Part shown: in pieces, positions 30,196 to 39,362 of the stretch
How positions within the stretch are numbered: the stretch's first letter is position 1
Layout: the number at the start of each line of letters is the position of its first letter
DNA from: Halomonas beimenensis
GTDB taxonomy: Bacteria; Pseudomonadota; Gammaproteobacteria; Pseudomonadales; Halomonadaceae
Direction of reading: 5' to 3'
Assembly: GCF_002549795.1 (NCBI RefSeq)
Contig: NZ_CP021435.1
Coordinates: 2,914,001-2,978,000 of the forward strand
Length of the DNA: 64,000 bases
Translations under genes and position numbers: made by a program
The notes under the pieces: generated by a model
The model's input: the letters and a program-made list of their open reading frames with translations, nothing else
The model's database searches: none
What the model was told of the DNA's origin: nothing

Positions 30196-30280
30196 AAGTA
30201 AAAAGTAGAAAGTAGAAAGACACGACATCCCACCCGAGGTCACTGAGGTGTGAGGTCACTTGCTACTCGCCACTTGGCGG
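30196..30280. repeat. AAGTAGA-type heptad repeat with opposite right arm
   Basis: Left arm AAGTAAAAAGTAGAAAGTAGAAAG (7-bp units), right arm CACTTGCTACTCGCCACTTGG with the complementary sense, separated by about 40 bp. It sits just downstream of orn. Its layout copies the GCTGGAA elements but with different unit sequence. Confidence 0.5.
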
Positions 30281-30294
30281 CACGGCGCTTGCGG

Positions 30295-30888
30295 CTACTC
30301 CTCTTCATCGCGGGCATTATCCTCCAGACGCAGGAAGGTCCGGCGGTAATGCGCCAGCTCGGCGATGGACTCCTTGATGTCGTCCATGGCCAGGTGGACG
30401 TTGCGTTTGCTGAAGCCGGCGAGCGCGCCCGGGTTCCAGCGCTTGGCCAGTTCCTTGAGGGTCGAGACGTCCAGGTTGCGGTAGTGGAAGAAGGCCAGCA
30501 GCTCGGGCATCTCGCGCTCCAGGAAACGGCGGTCCTGGTGGACGCTGTTGCCGCACATGGGCGAGCTGCCCGGCGCCACGTGCTGGCGCAGGAATTCCAG
30601 GGTACGGCGCTCGGCCTCCGCGGTGTCGACGCGACTCTCCTTGACCCGCTTGACCAGGCCGGACTCGCCATGGGTCTTCTGGTTCCAGTCGTCCATGGCC
30701 ACGAGCAGGCTATCGGGCTGATGGACGGCGATCACCGGCCCCTCGGCGATGACGTTGAGGTCGGCGTCGGTGACCAGGGTGGCCACCTCGATGATGCGCT
30801 CGCGGTTCGGGTCGAGCCCGGTCATCTCCAGGTCGATCCACACCAGGCGCTGGGTACGCGGGTCGGGGGTCTCTTGGTTTGCGGCCAT
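30295..30888 (-). CDS. orn: oligoribonuclease
   Basis: 197 residues. A DEDD-family 3'-5' exonuclease that degrades RNA dinucleotides and pGpG from c-di-GMP turnover. DEDD motifs: [11 protein letters not shown] (D and E), the [10 protein letters not shown] segment and HYRNLDVST. The ATG at 30888 gives the usual N-terminus; the frame upstream overlaps rsgA on the opposite strand and is not real. It is divergent from rsgA, the same arrangement as in Pseudomonas and E. coli. Confidence 0.97.
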   Translation of the reverse strand: MAANQETPDPRTQRLVWIDLEMTGLDPNRERIIEVATLVTDADLNVIAEGPVIAVHQPDSLLVAMDDWNQKTHGESGLVKRVKESRVDTAEAERRTLEFLRQHVAPGSSPMCGNSVHQDRRFLEREMPELLAFFHYRNLDVSTLKELAKRWNPGALAGFSKRNVHLAMDDIKESIAELAHYRRTFLRLEDNARDEEE

Positions 30889-30970
30889 GGGGCTTCCTTG
30901 TCGGGCGGCCGGCGACAGCCGGTCCCGTTGATGAGTACAATGCGGCCATTGTACCGACCTTCGGGCCATC

Positions 30971-31984
30971 ATGAGCAAGCGCAAGTTGAGCCGCCAGCAG
31001 CGCTGGCGCATCGAGAAGATCCAGGCCGAACGCGCCAGGCGCGCCGAGAAGCGCGGCGCCAAGGAATCCGAGCAGCTGGCCGCCGGGGAATACGGTCCCG
31101 AGCAGCCCGGCCGGGTGATCGCCCACTTCGGCCGTACCCTGGACGTGCTGCCCGAGGGCGGCGAGGCGCCGGTGCGCTGCCACCTGCGGGCCAACCTTGA
31201 GGGCCTGGTCACCGGCGACCGGGTGATCTGGAGAGCCGGGCAGGACGGCAGCGGCGTGGTCGTGGCCCGCGGCGAGCGCGACAACGTGCTCGAGCGTCCC
31301 GATCCCCGGGGCCAGCTCAAGCCGGTGGCGGCCAACATCGACCAGATCCTGATCGTCTTCGCCGTGGAGCCCGAGCCCCACGCCAACCTCATCGATCGTT
31401 ACCTGGTGGCCGCCGAGGCCACGGGCATCCCCCCGGTGCTGGTGCTGAACAAGATCGACCTGCTGCCGGATTCGGGCGGCGCACTGCGCGAGCTGCTGGA
31501 CCGCTACGAGTCACTTGGCTACCCGGTGGTGACCACCACCACGGCCCGGGACGGCGGCCTGGATGCCCTGCACCGGCGGCTGGCGGGTCGCACCTCGGTG
31601 TTCGTCGGCCAGAGCGGGGTCGGCAAGTCCTCCCTGATCGACCGCCTGCTGCCGGACGAGGAACTGCGCATCGGCGCGCTGTCCGAGGACTCCCGCAAGG
31701 GTCGCCACACCACCACCACGGCGCGGCTCTACCACATGCCCAGCGGCGGCGAGCTGATCGACTCCCCGGGCATCCGCGAGTTCGGCCTGACCCACCTGGA
31801 CGAGGATCAGGTGGCCCGGGGCTTCATCGAGTTCCGCGAGCTCCTCGGCCGCTGCCGCTTCCGGGACTGCCGGCACCGCCAGGAACCCGGCTGCGCGCTG
31901 ATCCATGCCGTCGAGGCCGGAGAGGTCCACGCCGACCGCTTTGCCAGCTATCGCCGAATCGTCGATAGTCTCGAAGACAGTTGA
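30971..31984 (+). CDS. rsgA: small ribosomal subunit biogenesis GTPase RsgA
   Basis: 337 residues. Circularly permuted GTPase: an N-terminal basic tail and OB fold (about 1-110), then G4 NKID, G1 GQSGVGKSS and G3 DSPGIREFG in permuted order, and a C-terminal zinc knuckle with CRFRDCRH and GCAL. It checks late 30S maturation. It is followed 34 bp later by the rhodanese gene. Confidence 0.97.
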   Translation: MSKRKLSRQQRWRIEKIQAERARRAEKRGAKESEQLAAGEYGPEQPGRVIAHFGRTLDVLPEGGEAPVRCHLRANLEGLVTGDRVIWRAGQDGSGVVVARGERDNVLERPDPRGQLKPVAANIDQILIVFAVEPEPHANLIDRYLVAAEATGIPPVLVLNKIDLLPDSGGALRELLDRYESLGYPVVTTTTARDGGLDALHRRLAGRTSVFVGQSGVGKSSLIDRLLPDEELRIGALSEDSRKGRHTTTTARLYHMPSGGELIDSPGIREFGLTHLDEDQVARGFIEFRELLGRCRFRDCRHRQEPGCALIHAVEAGEVHADRFASYRRIVDSLEDS

Positions 31985-32018
31985 GAGAAAAGACGGAAAC
32001 CCGAGCCAGGAGAGCGCC

Positions 32019-32852
32019 ATGAGTTCCGAAGACAACCTGCTGCCGCTGATCGTCGAGCCCGAACGCCTCGCCGAGCAGCTGGACGCCCCCTCCCTGCTGG
32101 TCATCGACGTGCCGCTGAAGGCGGAGAGCCATGAGCAGGGCCATGTGCCCGGCGCCGTCTACCTGGATTTCAAGCGGCTGCTGCGCGGCAAGGGCGAGGT
32201 GCCCAACGAGGTCCCGGACGAGGCCGCCCTGTCGGAACTGTTCTCGTCCCTCGGCCTGACCCGCGACACCCATGTGGTGGCCTACGACGACGAGGGTGGC
32301 GGCTGGGCCGGCCGGCTGCTGTGGACCCTGGAGCTGATCGGCCATACCCGCTACTCCTACCTGAACGGCGGGATCCACGCCTGGCGCGCCGCCGGCCTGC
32401 CGGTGTCCACCGAGCCGACGCCGCCGACGCCCAGCCGCTACGAGGCCGAGATCCTCCACCCGGAGGTGGCCATCGACCGCGCCGAGCTTCAGGAACGCCT
32501 GGGCGAGAAGGGCTTCGCGATCTGGGACGCGCGTTCCCGGGCCGAGTACGACGGCGAGAAGGGCGACAACAAGCGACTCGGCCATATCCCCGGCGCGGTG
32601 AACCTGGACTGGACCGACGCCATGGACAAGGAACGCGACCTGCGCATCCGCGACTATGCCGAGCTCATCACCGAACTCGAGGCCCTGGGCCTGACCCCGG
32701 ACATGGAGGTGGTCACCCACTGCCAGAGCCACCACCGCAGCGGCTTCACCTGGCTGGTGGGCAGGGCACTGGGCTTCGAGAAGATGCGCGGCTATGCCGG
32801 CTCCTGGAAGGAGTGGGGCAACCGCGACGATACGCCCATAGAGAAGCCGTAA
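32019..32852 (+). CDS. rhdA: RhdA-type rhodanese, thiosulfate:cyanide sulfurtransferase
   Basis: 277 residues in two rhodanese domains; the N-terminal one is inactive and the C-terminal one holds the catalytic cysteine C235 in HCQSHHRSGF. Azotobacter RhdA has the very similar loop CQTHHR. It transfers sulfane sulfur to cyanide or other acceptors in the cytoplasm. The ATG at 32019 follows CAGGAGAG. It lies between rsgA and psd as in Pseudomonas. The TAA stop is the first part of a repeat element. Confidence 0.9.
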   Translation: MSSEDNLLPLIVEPERLAEQLDAPSLLVIDVPLKAESHEQGHVPGAVYLDFKRLLRGKGEVPNEVPDEAALSELFSSLGLTRDTHVVAYDDEGGGWAGRLLWTLELIGHTRYSYLNGGIHAWRAAGLPVSTEPTPPTPSRYEAEILHPEVAIDRAELQERLGEKGFAIWDARSRAEYDGEKGDNKRLGHIPGAVNLDWTDAMDKERDLRIRDYAELITELEALGLTPDMEVVTHCQSHHRSGFTWLVGRALGFEKMRGYAGSWKEWGNRDDTPIEKP

Positions 32853-33046
32853 GCTGGAAGCTGGAAGCTGGAAGCTGGAAGCTGGAAGCTGGAAGCTGGA
32901 AGCTGGAAGACAGCTTGAATCCGCCACCGAAGGGATCGAGGATTTTCTTCCAGCTTCAAGCTTATGACTTCAGGCTCCGGACGAAGCCCAGCCGGGTTTT
33001 CTTCCGGCTTCAAGCTTCCAGGCGCGAAGCGCCGCTCTTCCAGCTC
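32850..33046. repeat. heptad-repeat element B (between rhdA and psd), 8 tandem GCTGGAA units
   Basis: Eight perfect copies of GCTGGAA run from 32853 to 32908. The other arm contains CTTCCAGCTTCAAGCTT, then CGGGTTTTCTTCC (32993-33005) also found in elements D and F, a GGCGCGAAGCGCC hairpin at 33021-33033 and CTTCCAGCT at the right end. Its first TAA is the rhdA stop. No gene inside. Confidence 0.8.
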
Positions 33047-33086
33047 AACTCTTGATCTACGACATACCTACAGGGACTTCCGTTTC

Positions 33087-33971
33087 GTGACCCCAGCCAA
33101 GCTGTTCGCCCTGATCCAGTACCCCCTGCCCCAGCACCTGCTCTCGCGCCTGATCGGCCGACTGGCCGACTGTCGCGTCGGCTGGCTGAAGAACGCCCTG
33201 ATTCGCGCCTTCATCCGCCAGTTCAAGGTCGACATGGGCGAGGCTCACGAGCCGGAGCCGAGCGCCTACCCGAGCTTCAACGACTTCTTCACCCGACCGC
33301 TGAAGGACGGCGCGCGGCCCATCGGCGAGGGGCTGGTCTCGCCCGCCGACGGCACCCTCTCGCAGTTCGGCCCCATCGGCCACGGCCGGCTGATCCAGGC
33401 CAAGGGCCACGACTTCACCGCCGCCGACCTGCTGGGCGGCGACCTGGAGGCCGCCTCGCGCTTCCGCGACGGCAGCTTCGCCACCGTCTACCTCTCGCCG
33501 AGCGACTACCACCGGGTGCACATGCCGCTGGCGGGCACCCTCCGGGAGATGGTCTACGTGCCGGGCCGGCTGTTCTCGGTGAACGCCGCCACCACCCATC
33601 ACGTGCCCAACCTCTTCGCCCGCAACGAGCGGCTGGTCTGCCACTTCGACACCGCCCACGGCCCCATGGCCCTGGTGCTGGTCGGCGCCATGATCGTCGC
33701 CGCCATCGAGACGGTCTGGGCCGGCCAGATCACGCCCCTGCCCCGGGGCGAGGTGCAGCGCCTGCGCTTCGACACCCCGGTCCGCCTGGAAAAGGGCGAG
33801 GAGATGGGCCGCTTCAAGCTCGGCTCCACCGTGGTGATGGCCTTCGCCGAGCCGGTGGCCTTCGACGCCCAGGACACGGAACGCAGGGTGCGGATGGGCG
33901 AGCGGCTGGGCTTCTTCGACGAGACGCTGGGAGCAGTTCCTCGCCAGGAAGCGGCATCGAGCCCTTCCTGA
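33087..33971 (+). CDS. psd: phosphatidylserine decarboxylase proenzyme
   Basis: 294 residues from a GTG at 33087. It decarboxylates phosphatidylserine to phosphatidylethanolamine at the inner membrane. The self-cleavage site is LGST with S247 as the future pyruvoyl group. [15 protein letters not shown] and [13 protein letters not shown] are conserved. An in-frame ATG at 32964 would put repeat-derived residues at the N-terminus and is less likely; the GTG start gives the family start ([20 protein letters not shown]). Confidence 0.94.
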   Translation: MTPAKLFALIQYPLPQHLLSRLIGRLADCRVGWLKNALIRAFIRQFKVDMGEAHEPEPSAYPSFNDFFTRPLKDGARPIGEGLVSPADGTLSQFGPIGHGRLIQAKGHDFTAADLLGGDLEAASRFRDGSFATVYLSPSDYHRVHMPLAGTLREMVYVPGRLFSVNAATTHHVPNLFARNERLVCHFDTAHGPMALVLVGAMIVAAIETVWAGQITPLPRGEVQRLRFDTPVRLEKGEEMGRFKLGSTVVMAFAEPVAFDAQDTERRVRMGERLGFFDETLGAVPRQEAASSPS

Positions 33972-33994
33972 CGAGCAGACCCGCCCGAAGACTC

Positions 33995-34969
33995 TCAGGC
34001 CCGGGGCGTGGCGAAGGCCATCACCTCGGCCACGTGGGCCTTGCCCAGCGCCAGTTGGATCAACCGGTCGAGCCCCAGGGCGACGCCGCTGCCCTCCGGC
34101 ATGCCGGCCTCGAGGGCGGCCAGCAGGCGCGCGTCCACATCCACCTCGGCCAGGCCCATGGCACGGCGGGCGGCGTTGTCCTCGGCGAAGCGCGCCCGCT
34201 GCTCCTCGGCGTCGGTGAGCTCGTCGTAGCCGTTGGCGAGCTCGAGGCCCTGGCGGTAGACCTCGAAGCGGGCGGCGACCCACTCGCCGTCCTCCGGGTC
34301 CCGGTAGCGACGGGCCAGCGCCGCCTGGCCGGCGGGATAGTCCACCACCACCTCAATCCCCTCCCGCCCGAGCCCCGGTTCGATCTCGAGGCTCATCAGC
34401 AGGTCCAGGCAATCGTCCCGCGGGGCGTCCGCCATCGAGAGGCCACCCTTCTCCCCGGCCAGGCGACGAAGGGCCTCCAGGGGCTCGTGGAAGGGATCCA
34501 GGCCCAGGGACGCGCGGAACAGCTCGCGATAGCGGCGGCGGCGCAGGGGCCCGGGATCGATCGGCAGCACCCGGCGGATCAAGGCGGCGGTCTCTTCGAT
34601 CAGCCCGTCCAAGTCGAGCCCCGGCCGGTACCACTCCAGCATGGTGAACTCGAGGTTGTGGCGGGTCCCCACCTCGCCGTCGCGGAAGCAGCGGGCGATC
34701 TGGAAGATGGGCCCGCTGCCCGCGGCCAGCAGCCGCTTCATGTGGAACTCCGGCGAGGTCTGCAGCCAGAGTCGCTCGCGTCCCGCCGGGGTGGTGGCCG
34801 CACAGGCCAGCGAGGCCAGGTGCACGTCGGTGCTGCCGCCGTGGCCCAGCACCGGCGTCTCCACCTCCAGCACGCCGCGCTCGGCGAAGAAGGCCCGCAC
34901 CTCGGCGATGAGCCGCGCCCGCTCGCGCAGGGTCGCGATCTCGGCCGAGGGTCGCCAATCATCGATCAT
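33995..34969 (-). CDS. epmA: EF-P--(R)-beta-lysine ligase
   Basis: 324 residues (E. coli 325). It is a stand-alone class II lysyl-tRNA synthetase-like enzyme without an anticodon domain that ligates beta-lysine to EF-P Lys34. Class II motif 2 FRDGEVGTRHNLEFTMLEWY and motif 3 ALGLDRLIQLALG are clear. The ATG at 34969 gives the family N-terminus MIDDWRPSAEIATLRERA; 32 extra codons upstream were rejected. It is downstream of efp and convergent with psd. Confidence 0.95.
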   Translation of the reverse strand: MIDDWRPSAEIATLRERARLIAEVRAFFAERGVLEVETPVLGHGGSTDVHLASLACAATTPAGRERLWLQTSPEFHMKRLLAAGSGPIFQIARCFRDGEVGTRHNLEFTMLEWYRPGLDLDGLIEETAALIRRVLPIDPGPLRRRRYRELFRASLGLDPFHEPLEALRRLAGEKGGLSMADAPRDDCLDLLMSLEIEPGLGREGIEVVVDYPAGQAALARRYRDPEDGEWVAARFEVYRQGLELANGYDELTDAEEQRARFAEDNAARRAMGLAEVDVDARLLAALEAGMPEGSGVALGLDRLIQLALGKAHVAEVMAFATPRA

Positions 34970-35068
34970 CTTGAGGGTCTCCAGAATCGCCAAGGCCACG
35001 CCGCTGGCGTGGCCTTGGAACCGTATCAGCCCAGCTATAGCCCTCTCCGAGCGATGCTCAGACAAGGC

Positions 35069-35128
35069 GAATCCCGAGTAAGGCGGCGGAGTTTAGCAGC
35101 GCTAAATGAGTAAGCCGTCTCGGGATTC
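35069..35128. repeat. 60-bp nested inverted repeat between efp and epmA
   Basis: Outer arms GAATCCCGAG / CTCGGGATTC (10 of 10), inner palindrome TTTAGCAGCGCTAAA (35092-35106), and a GGCGG/CCG pairing between. It probably folds into one long hairpin. It looks like a dispersed intergenic repeat rather than a simple terminator, but only one copy is present here. Confidence 0.5.
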
Positions 35129-35163
35129 AACGCCGTATGAGCGAGTGCAGGAAGGGCCGCACT

Positions 35164-35730
35164 TCAAGCGCGGGAGACGTACTCGCCGGACCGCGTATCC
35201 ACCTTCAGCACCTCGCCCTCGTTGATGAACAGCGGCACGCGCACCACGGCGCCGGAGGACAGGGTCGCCGGCTTGGAGCCGCCCTGGGCGGTGTCGCCCT
35301 TGAGGCCGGGGTCGGTCTCGGTGACCTCCAGCTCGATGAAGTTCGGCGGGGTGACGTTGATGACGTTGTCGTTCCACAGGGTCACGGTGTAGACCACCTG
35401 CTCCTTGAGCCACTTCTCGGTGTCCCCCAGGGCCTTCTTCTCCACCGGGTACTGCTCGAAGGAGCCGTCGGTGAGCATGAAGTACCACATCTCGCCGTCG
35501 GTGTAGAGGTACTCCATGTCCAGCTCGAGGACGTCGGCGCCTTCCAGGGACTCGCCGGACTTGAAGGTGCGCTCCCAGACCCGTCCGGTCATCAGGTTGC
35601 GCAGCTTGACGCGGTTGAAGGCCTGGCCCTTGCCCGGCTTGACGTAGTCGTTCTCGAGGATGGCACAGGGATCGCCATCCAGCATGACCTTCAGACCGGG
35701 CTTGAATTCGTTGGTAGAATAGTTCGCCAT
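35164..35730 (-). CDS. efp: translation elongation factor P
   Basis: 188 residues, identical length to E. coli EF-P. It relieves ribosome stalling at polyproline. The modified lysine is K34 in the loop [24 protein letters not shown] and the C-terminal [16 protein letters not shown] are typical. The ATG at 35730 starts [12 protein letters not shown]. epmA is downstream and epmB divergent upstream, so the beta-lysylation system is together here. Confidence 0.98.
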   Translation of the reverse strand: MANYSTNEFKPGLKVMLDGDPCAILENDYVKPGKGQAFNRVKLRNLMTGRVWERTFKSGESLEGADVLELDMEYLYTDGEMWYFMLTDGSFEQYPVEKKALGDTEKWLKEQVVYTVTLWNDNVINVTPPNFIELEVTETDPGLKGDTAQGGSKPATLSSGAVVRVPLFINEGEVLKVDTRSGEYVSRA

Positions 35731-35838
35731 GATGATCGTTCCATATTCCAGCGCGCCGCCGGCCAGGGCCGAGGGCGCGCGCAAGCAAATGACGGTGGTC
35801 GAGGGGGATCCCCTCGCTCGCATCGACGGGTGCCCCGC

Positions 35839-36864
35839 ATGATAACCCGAAGCCCCATCCCTTTGCAGCGCCGGGCCGCCGAGCCGTCTCCCGGCGCCTG
35901 GCAGCGCCAGCTCGCCGCCGCCTTCCGCGATCCCCGGGAACTGTGCCGGCGCCTGGAGCTCGAGCCGCGCTGGTGGCCCGGCGCCGAGACCGGCCATGCG
36001 CTGTTCGAGGTACGGGTGCCCGAGGCCTACCTGGCGCGCATCCGGCCCGGCGACCCCCAGGACCCGCTGCTGCGCCAGGTGCTGCCCCTCGGCGAGGAGG
36101 CCGAGGCCGCCCCCGGCTACGTGGCCGACCCCCTGGCGGAGGCCGACCATACCCCCCGGCGCGGGCTGATCCACAAGTACGCCGGCCGGGTGCTGCTGAT
36201 CGCCAGCCCCGCCTGCGCGGTCAACTGCCGCTACTGCTTCCGCCGCCACTTCCCCTACGAGGAGAACGCGCCGTCCCGGGCCCAGTGGGAGGAGACCCTG
36301 GCCTACCTGCGCGACGATCCGTCCATCGTCGAGGCCATCCTCTCCGGCGGCGATCCCCTGGCGGCCAGCGACCGCCAGCTGGCCTGGCTGGTGGAGCGCC
36401 TGGACGCCATCCCTCACCTGAAGCGGTTGCGGATCCACACCCGGCTGCCGGTGGTCATCCCCGATCGCATCGACGACGCCCTGCTCGCCTGGCTGGGCGG
36501 CACCCGGCTGCATAAGGTCATGGTGCTGCACGTCAACCACGCCAACGAGATCGACCAGGCCGTGGTCGACGCCTGCCGCCGACTGCAGGCGGCCGGGGTG
36601 ACCCTGCTCAACCAGAGCGTGCTGCTGCGTGGCGTCAACGACGATGCCGACACCCTGGCCGCCCTCTCCGAGCGACTGTTCGAGGCCGGGGTGCTGCCCT
36701 ACTACCTGCACGTGCTGGACCCGGTGGCCGGCGCCGCCCACTTCGCGGTACCCGACGACACGGCCCGGGCCCTGGTCGCCGAGCTGCGCCCCCGGCTGCC
36801 GGGGTTCCTGATGCCGACCCTGGTGCGCGAGGTGCCCGGTGAAGCCAGCAAGACACCCCTGTAA
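35839..36864 (+). CDS. epmB: EF-P beta-lysylation protein, lysine 2,3-aminomutase EpmB
   Basis: 341 residues (E. coli 342). A radical SAM enzyme that isomerises (S)-alpha-lysine to (R)-beta-lysine for EF-P. The radical SAM cysteines are C126, C130 and C133 in [18 protein letters not shown] and [14 protein letters not shown] follow. The ATG at 35839 was chosen by the family N-terminus. The TAA stop begins a repeat element. Confidence 0.96.
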   Translation: MITRSPIPLQRRAAEPSPGAWQRQLAAAFRDPRELCRRLELEPRWWPGAETGHALFEVRVPEAYLARIRPGDPQDPLLRQVLPLGEEAEAAPGYVADPLAEADHTPRRGLIHKYAGRVLLIASPACAVNCRYCFRRHFPYEENAPSRAQWEETLAYLRDDPSIVEAILSGGDPLAASDRQLAWLVERLDAIPHLKRLRIHTRLPVVIPDRIDDALLAWLGGTRLHKVMVLHVNHANEIDQAVVDACRRLQAAGVTLLNQSVLLRGVNDDADTLAALSERLFEAGVLPYYLHVLDPVAGAAHFAVPDDTARALVAELRPRLPGFLMPTLVREVPGEASKTPL

Positions 36865-36979
36865 GCCTGAAGCTTGAAGCTTGAAGCCAGAAGAAAGCCC
36901 AGCCCCCATGCCGAGGAATCGATATGGGGGCTGGGTTTATCGGGGTGTCTTCAAGCTTCCCGCTTATGGCTTCAAGCTA
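36862..36979. repeat. heptad-repeat element C (between epmB and leuA)
   Basis: Left arm TAAGCCTGAAGCTTGAAGC, right arm CTTCAAGCTTCCCGCTTATGGC and TTCAAGCTAAG. Both flanking stop codons lie within it: TAA of epmB and TGA of leuA. The centre is a terminator hairpin. Confidence 0.75.
36898..36938. terminator. bidirectional terminator between epmB and leuA
   Basis: Stem CCCAGCCCCCAT / ATGGGGGCTGGG, 14-nt loop, followed by TTT on the plus strand and CTTTCTT on the minus strand. It serves two convergent genes. Confidence 0.8.
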
Positions 36980-38678
36980 AGGAGGCGGCCGTCACATTGG
37001 CCGCGGGAGCCTCGGTGGAGAGCTTGCGGTTGATGGCGCTCATCACGCCCTTGATGGAGGCGCTGGTGATGCTCTCGTCGGTGCCGACGCCGAACACCGC
37101 CTCGCCGCCGACGCGCACCTCCACGTAGGCGATGGCCTCGGCGTCGGCGCCCTGGCCGCGGGAGTGCTCGTGGTAGTCGATGATCTCCACGTCATGCCCC
37201 TCGGCGGCCAGCGCCTTGATGAAGGCGGCCAGCGGGCCGTTGCCCTGCCCCTGGATGGTGCGCCGCGCGCCGCGCTCCTCGATGGTGGCCTCCAGGGTCA
37301 CCGTGGGGCTGTCCGGCTCGGAGGACATGCGGTGGCTGACCAGGGCGAAGGGCTCACGCTGGTCCAGGTATTCGTCGACGAAGGCCTGGTAGATCATCTC
37401 GGAGGTGATCTCCTTGCCCAGCCGGTCGGCCACCTCCTGCACCACCTGGCTGAACTCGATGGACAGCCGGCGCGGCAGCTCGATGCCGTGCTCCTGCTCC
37501 AGCAGGTAGGAGATGCCGCCCTTGCCGGACTGGCTGTTGACGCGAATCACCGCCTCGTAGCTGCGGCCCACGTCCAGCGGATCGATGGGCAGGTAGGGCA
37601 CCTCCCAAACGCCGTCCGGGTTCTCGCGACGCGCGGCCATGCCCTTCTTGATCGCGTCCTGGTGGGAGCCGGAGAAGGCGGTGAACACCAGGTCGCCCAC
37701 GTAGGGATGGCGCGGGTGGACCGGCAACTGGTTGCAGTACTCCACCTCGCGCATGATCGGGGTGATGTTGGAGAAGTCGAGGCCCGGGTGCACGCCCTGG
37801 GTGTAGAGGTTCATGGCCAGGGTGACGAGGTCGACGTTGCCGGTGCGCTCGCCGTTGCCGAACAGGCAGCCCTCGACCCGGTCGGCCCCGGCCATCACGG
37901 CGAGCTCGGCGGCGGCGACGCCGGTGCCGCGGTCGTTGTGCGGATGCACGCTGACGATCAGGTGGTCGCGATGGGCGACGTGGCGGCAGAACCACTCCAC
38001 CTGGTCGGCGTAGTTGTTGGGCGTGGCGCACTCCACGGTGGCCGGCAGGTTGACGATCATCGGCTTCTCGACGCTGCCACCGTAGGTGGCCTCCACGGCG
38101 TCGACGATCTCCACGGCGAAATCCATCTCGGTGGTGGAGAACAGCTCCGGGGAGTACTGGAAGGTCCAGTTCGTCTCCGGCGCGGCCGCCATGTGCTCGC
38201 GGATGCGGGTGGTGGCGTCCACCGCGATCTGGATGCACTCGGCCTTGTTGACGTTGAACACCACCCGGCGGAACACCGGGTCGGTGGCGTTGTAGACGTG
38301 GACGATGGCGTTCTTGGCGCCCTTGAGCGCCTCGAAGGTGCGATCGATCAGGTGCGGGCGGGCCTGGGTGAGCACCTGGATGTGCACGTCGTCCGGCACC
38401 TTGTCGTTCTCGATCAGCGAACGCACGAAGTCGAAATCGGTCTGGGAGGCGGAGGGGAAGCCGACCTCGATCTGCTTGAAGCCGATCTTCACCAGCAGGT
38501 CGAAGAAACGCTGCTTGCGCTCCTGGTCCATGGGATCGATCAGCGCCTGATTGCCGTCACGCAGGTCGACGGCGCACCACTGGGGCGGCGTCTCGATGCG
38601 CCGGTTGGGCCACTGGCGGTCGGGCAGGTCGACGGCCACGAAGGGGCGGTACTTGGTGGAGGGGTTATCGAGCATCAT
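36972..38678 (-). CDS. leuA: 2-isopropylmalate synthase
   Basis: 568 residues, the longer type of LeuA found in Pseudomonas and actinobacteria. It condenses acetyl-CoA with 2-oxoisovalerate in leucine synthesis. [25 protein letters not shown] and [13 protein letters not shown] mark the TIM-barrel domain; the C-terminal regulatory domain (about 430-568) for leucine feedback is present. Start is one of two adjacent ATGs at 38678/38675 after GGGAG. The last residues and the TGA lie in a repeat element. A leucine leader precedes it. Confidence 0.97.
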   Translation of the reverse strand: MMLDNPSTKYRPFVAVDLPDRQWPNRRIETPPQWCAVDLRDGNQALIDPMDQERKQRFFDLLVKIGFKQIEVGFPSASQTDFDFVRSLIENDKVPDDVHIQVLTQARPHLIDRTFEALKGAKNAIVHVYNATDPVFRRVVFNVNKAECIQIAVDATTRIREHMAAAPETNWTFQYSPELFSTTEMDFAVEIVDAVEATYGGSVEKPMIVNLPATVECATPNNYADQVEWFCRHVAHRDHLIVSVHPHNDRGTGVAAAELAVMAGADRVEGCLFGNGERTGNVDLVTLAMNLYTQGVHPGLDFSNITPIMREVEYCNQLPVHPRHPYVGDLVFTAFSGSHQDAIKKGMAARRENPDGVWEVPYLPIDPLDVGRSYEAVIRVNSQSGKGGISYLLEQEHGIELPRRLSIEFSQVVQEVADRLGKEITSEMIYQAFVDEYLDQREPFALVSHRMSSEPDSPTVTLEATIEERGARRTIQGQGNGPLAAFIKALAAEGHDVEIIDYHEHSRGQGADAEAIAYVEVRVGGEAVFGVGTDESITSASIKGVMSAINRKLSTEAPAANVTAASLA

Positions 38679-38703
38679 GGTGGCGTTCTCCCGGGTGCGG
38701 CAT

Positions 38704-38856
38704 TCAGAAACGGCGACGCCCCGGCTGCCGGGCGGCAGACGGGGCGTCGTCATGGTGTACGGTGGCGACCGTCATCTCCCCGCGGACCGAGCGGACCACA
38801 GGGGCGACATGGCGGGCGACGATGTTCATGGGGGTGATACTGGCAATGGTAGACAT
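38704..38856 (-). CDS. possible small ORF in the leuA leader (50 aa)
   Basis: ATG at 38856 preceded by GAGGTTG, reading [20 protein letters not shown] and ending GRRRF-stop. It spans the candidate attenuator hairpin. It could be a real small protein, a translated part of the leader that influences hairpin folding, or chance. No family recognised. Confidence 0.35.
   Translation of the reverse strand: MSTIASITPMNIVARHVAPVVRSVRGEMTVATVHHDDAPSAARQPGRRRF
38715..38748 (-). terminator. candidate leuA attenuator hairpin
   Basis: GACGCCCCG / CGGGGCGTC outer arms with inner CTGCCG/CGGCAG, 37 bp upstream of the leuA start. After it the minus strand reads CGCCGTTTC, a weak T-run. With the leucine leader peptide upstream, an attenuation role is likely but not shown. 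Confidence 0.5.
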
Positions 38857-38885
38857 GGAGCAACCTCGATTCGACCGGTACGGAT

Positions 38886-38907
38886 GGGCGATGCAGCGAC
38901 ATCGCCC
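38886..38907 (-). promoter_or_regulatory. hairpin just after leucine leader peptide
   Basis: GGGCGATG / CATCGCCC with a 6-nt loop, 8 bp after the leader peptide stop. Suited to act as a pause or alternative-fold hairpin in leuA attenuation. Confidence 0.45.
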
Positions 38908-38914
38908 GGCGCGC

Positions 38915-38971
38915 TCAGCGGCGGGCTAGTAGTCGTAGGTCGAGGACGAGGTTGCGCGATGTCATGTTCAT
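38915..38971 (-). CDS. leuL: leucine-rich leader peptide upstream of leuA
   Basis: An 18-residue frame MNMTSRNLVLDLRLLARR. Five of its residues 8-15 are leucine, coded CTC, CTC, CTA, CTA, CTA; CTA is expected to be rare in this GC-rich genome. AGAGG lies one base before the first ATG and seven bases before the second ATG at 38965, so the 16-residue form is more likely. A perfect TTGACA lies about 30 bp upstream, but no convincing -10 was found at the right spacing. Position and composition fit ribosome-mediated attenuation by leucyl-tRNA supply. Inferred from sequence. Confidence 0.75.
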   Translation of the reverse strand: MNMTSRNLVLDLRLLARR

Positions 38972-39028
38972 GCCTCTAGAGAATCAGGCCCGGCGCGGCT
39001 TGTCAACTCTCGCCTGCCGGCCGGAGGC

Positions 39029-39286
39029 TCAGGTGGTCACGTCGGCCGTGCCGAGGATCGTCAGCAGGTCGCGGGCATGCTCCGCCGCCTCCTGGCCCAG
39101 GGCGGTGAGGTAGCCACCGTCGGCCTGGGTCACCAGCCCCTTCTGGTACAGGCGCCGGGTGGCCTCGATCATCGTCGGCTCGGCGCTGGAGTGCACCTTG
39201 ATGCCTTCCTGGTGGTTGACCGGATTGAACAGGCCGAGCACCTTGAGCTCGTCGAGGAGTTCCGGGGTATAGCGGGGCTGGGTCAT
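39029..39286 (-). CDS. TIGR02647 family small protein, possible DNA-binding
   Basis: 85 residues. YTPELLDELKVLGLFNPVNH and the winged-helix-like GIKVHSSAEPTMIEATRRLYQKGLV pattern match the TIGR02647 family, described as a putative DNA-binding protein of gammaproteobacteria. Its function is unknown. It lies between the leuA leader and serB on the same strand. Confidence 0.8.
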   Translation of the reverse strand: MTQPRYTPELLDELKVLGLFNPVNHQEGIKVHSSAEPTMIEATRRLYQKGLVTQADGGYLTALGQEAAEHARDLLTILGTADVTT

Positions 39287-39362
39287 GACGCTTTCCTTGG
39301 CATTCTCGTGGGCGTCCCCCGACGCTACCGCGACTGGCGAGGCGGCGCCAGGGAAAAACGCC

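Noticed and set aside
32850..33046. CRISPR array at the tandem repeats
   Set aside because: Units are 7 bp and directly adjacent, with no spacers, and no cas gene is in the window.
35164..36909. 581-residue open frame ending in EF-P
   Set aside because: The upstream part is antisense to epmB; EF-P starts at 35730.
38972..39010. Promoter with perfect TTGACA before the leuA leader
   Set aside because: No -10 at 16-18 bp, and a start there would leave almost no 5' leader before the AGAGG ribosome site; not annotated as a promoter.
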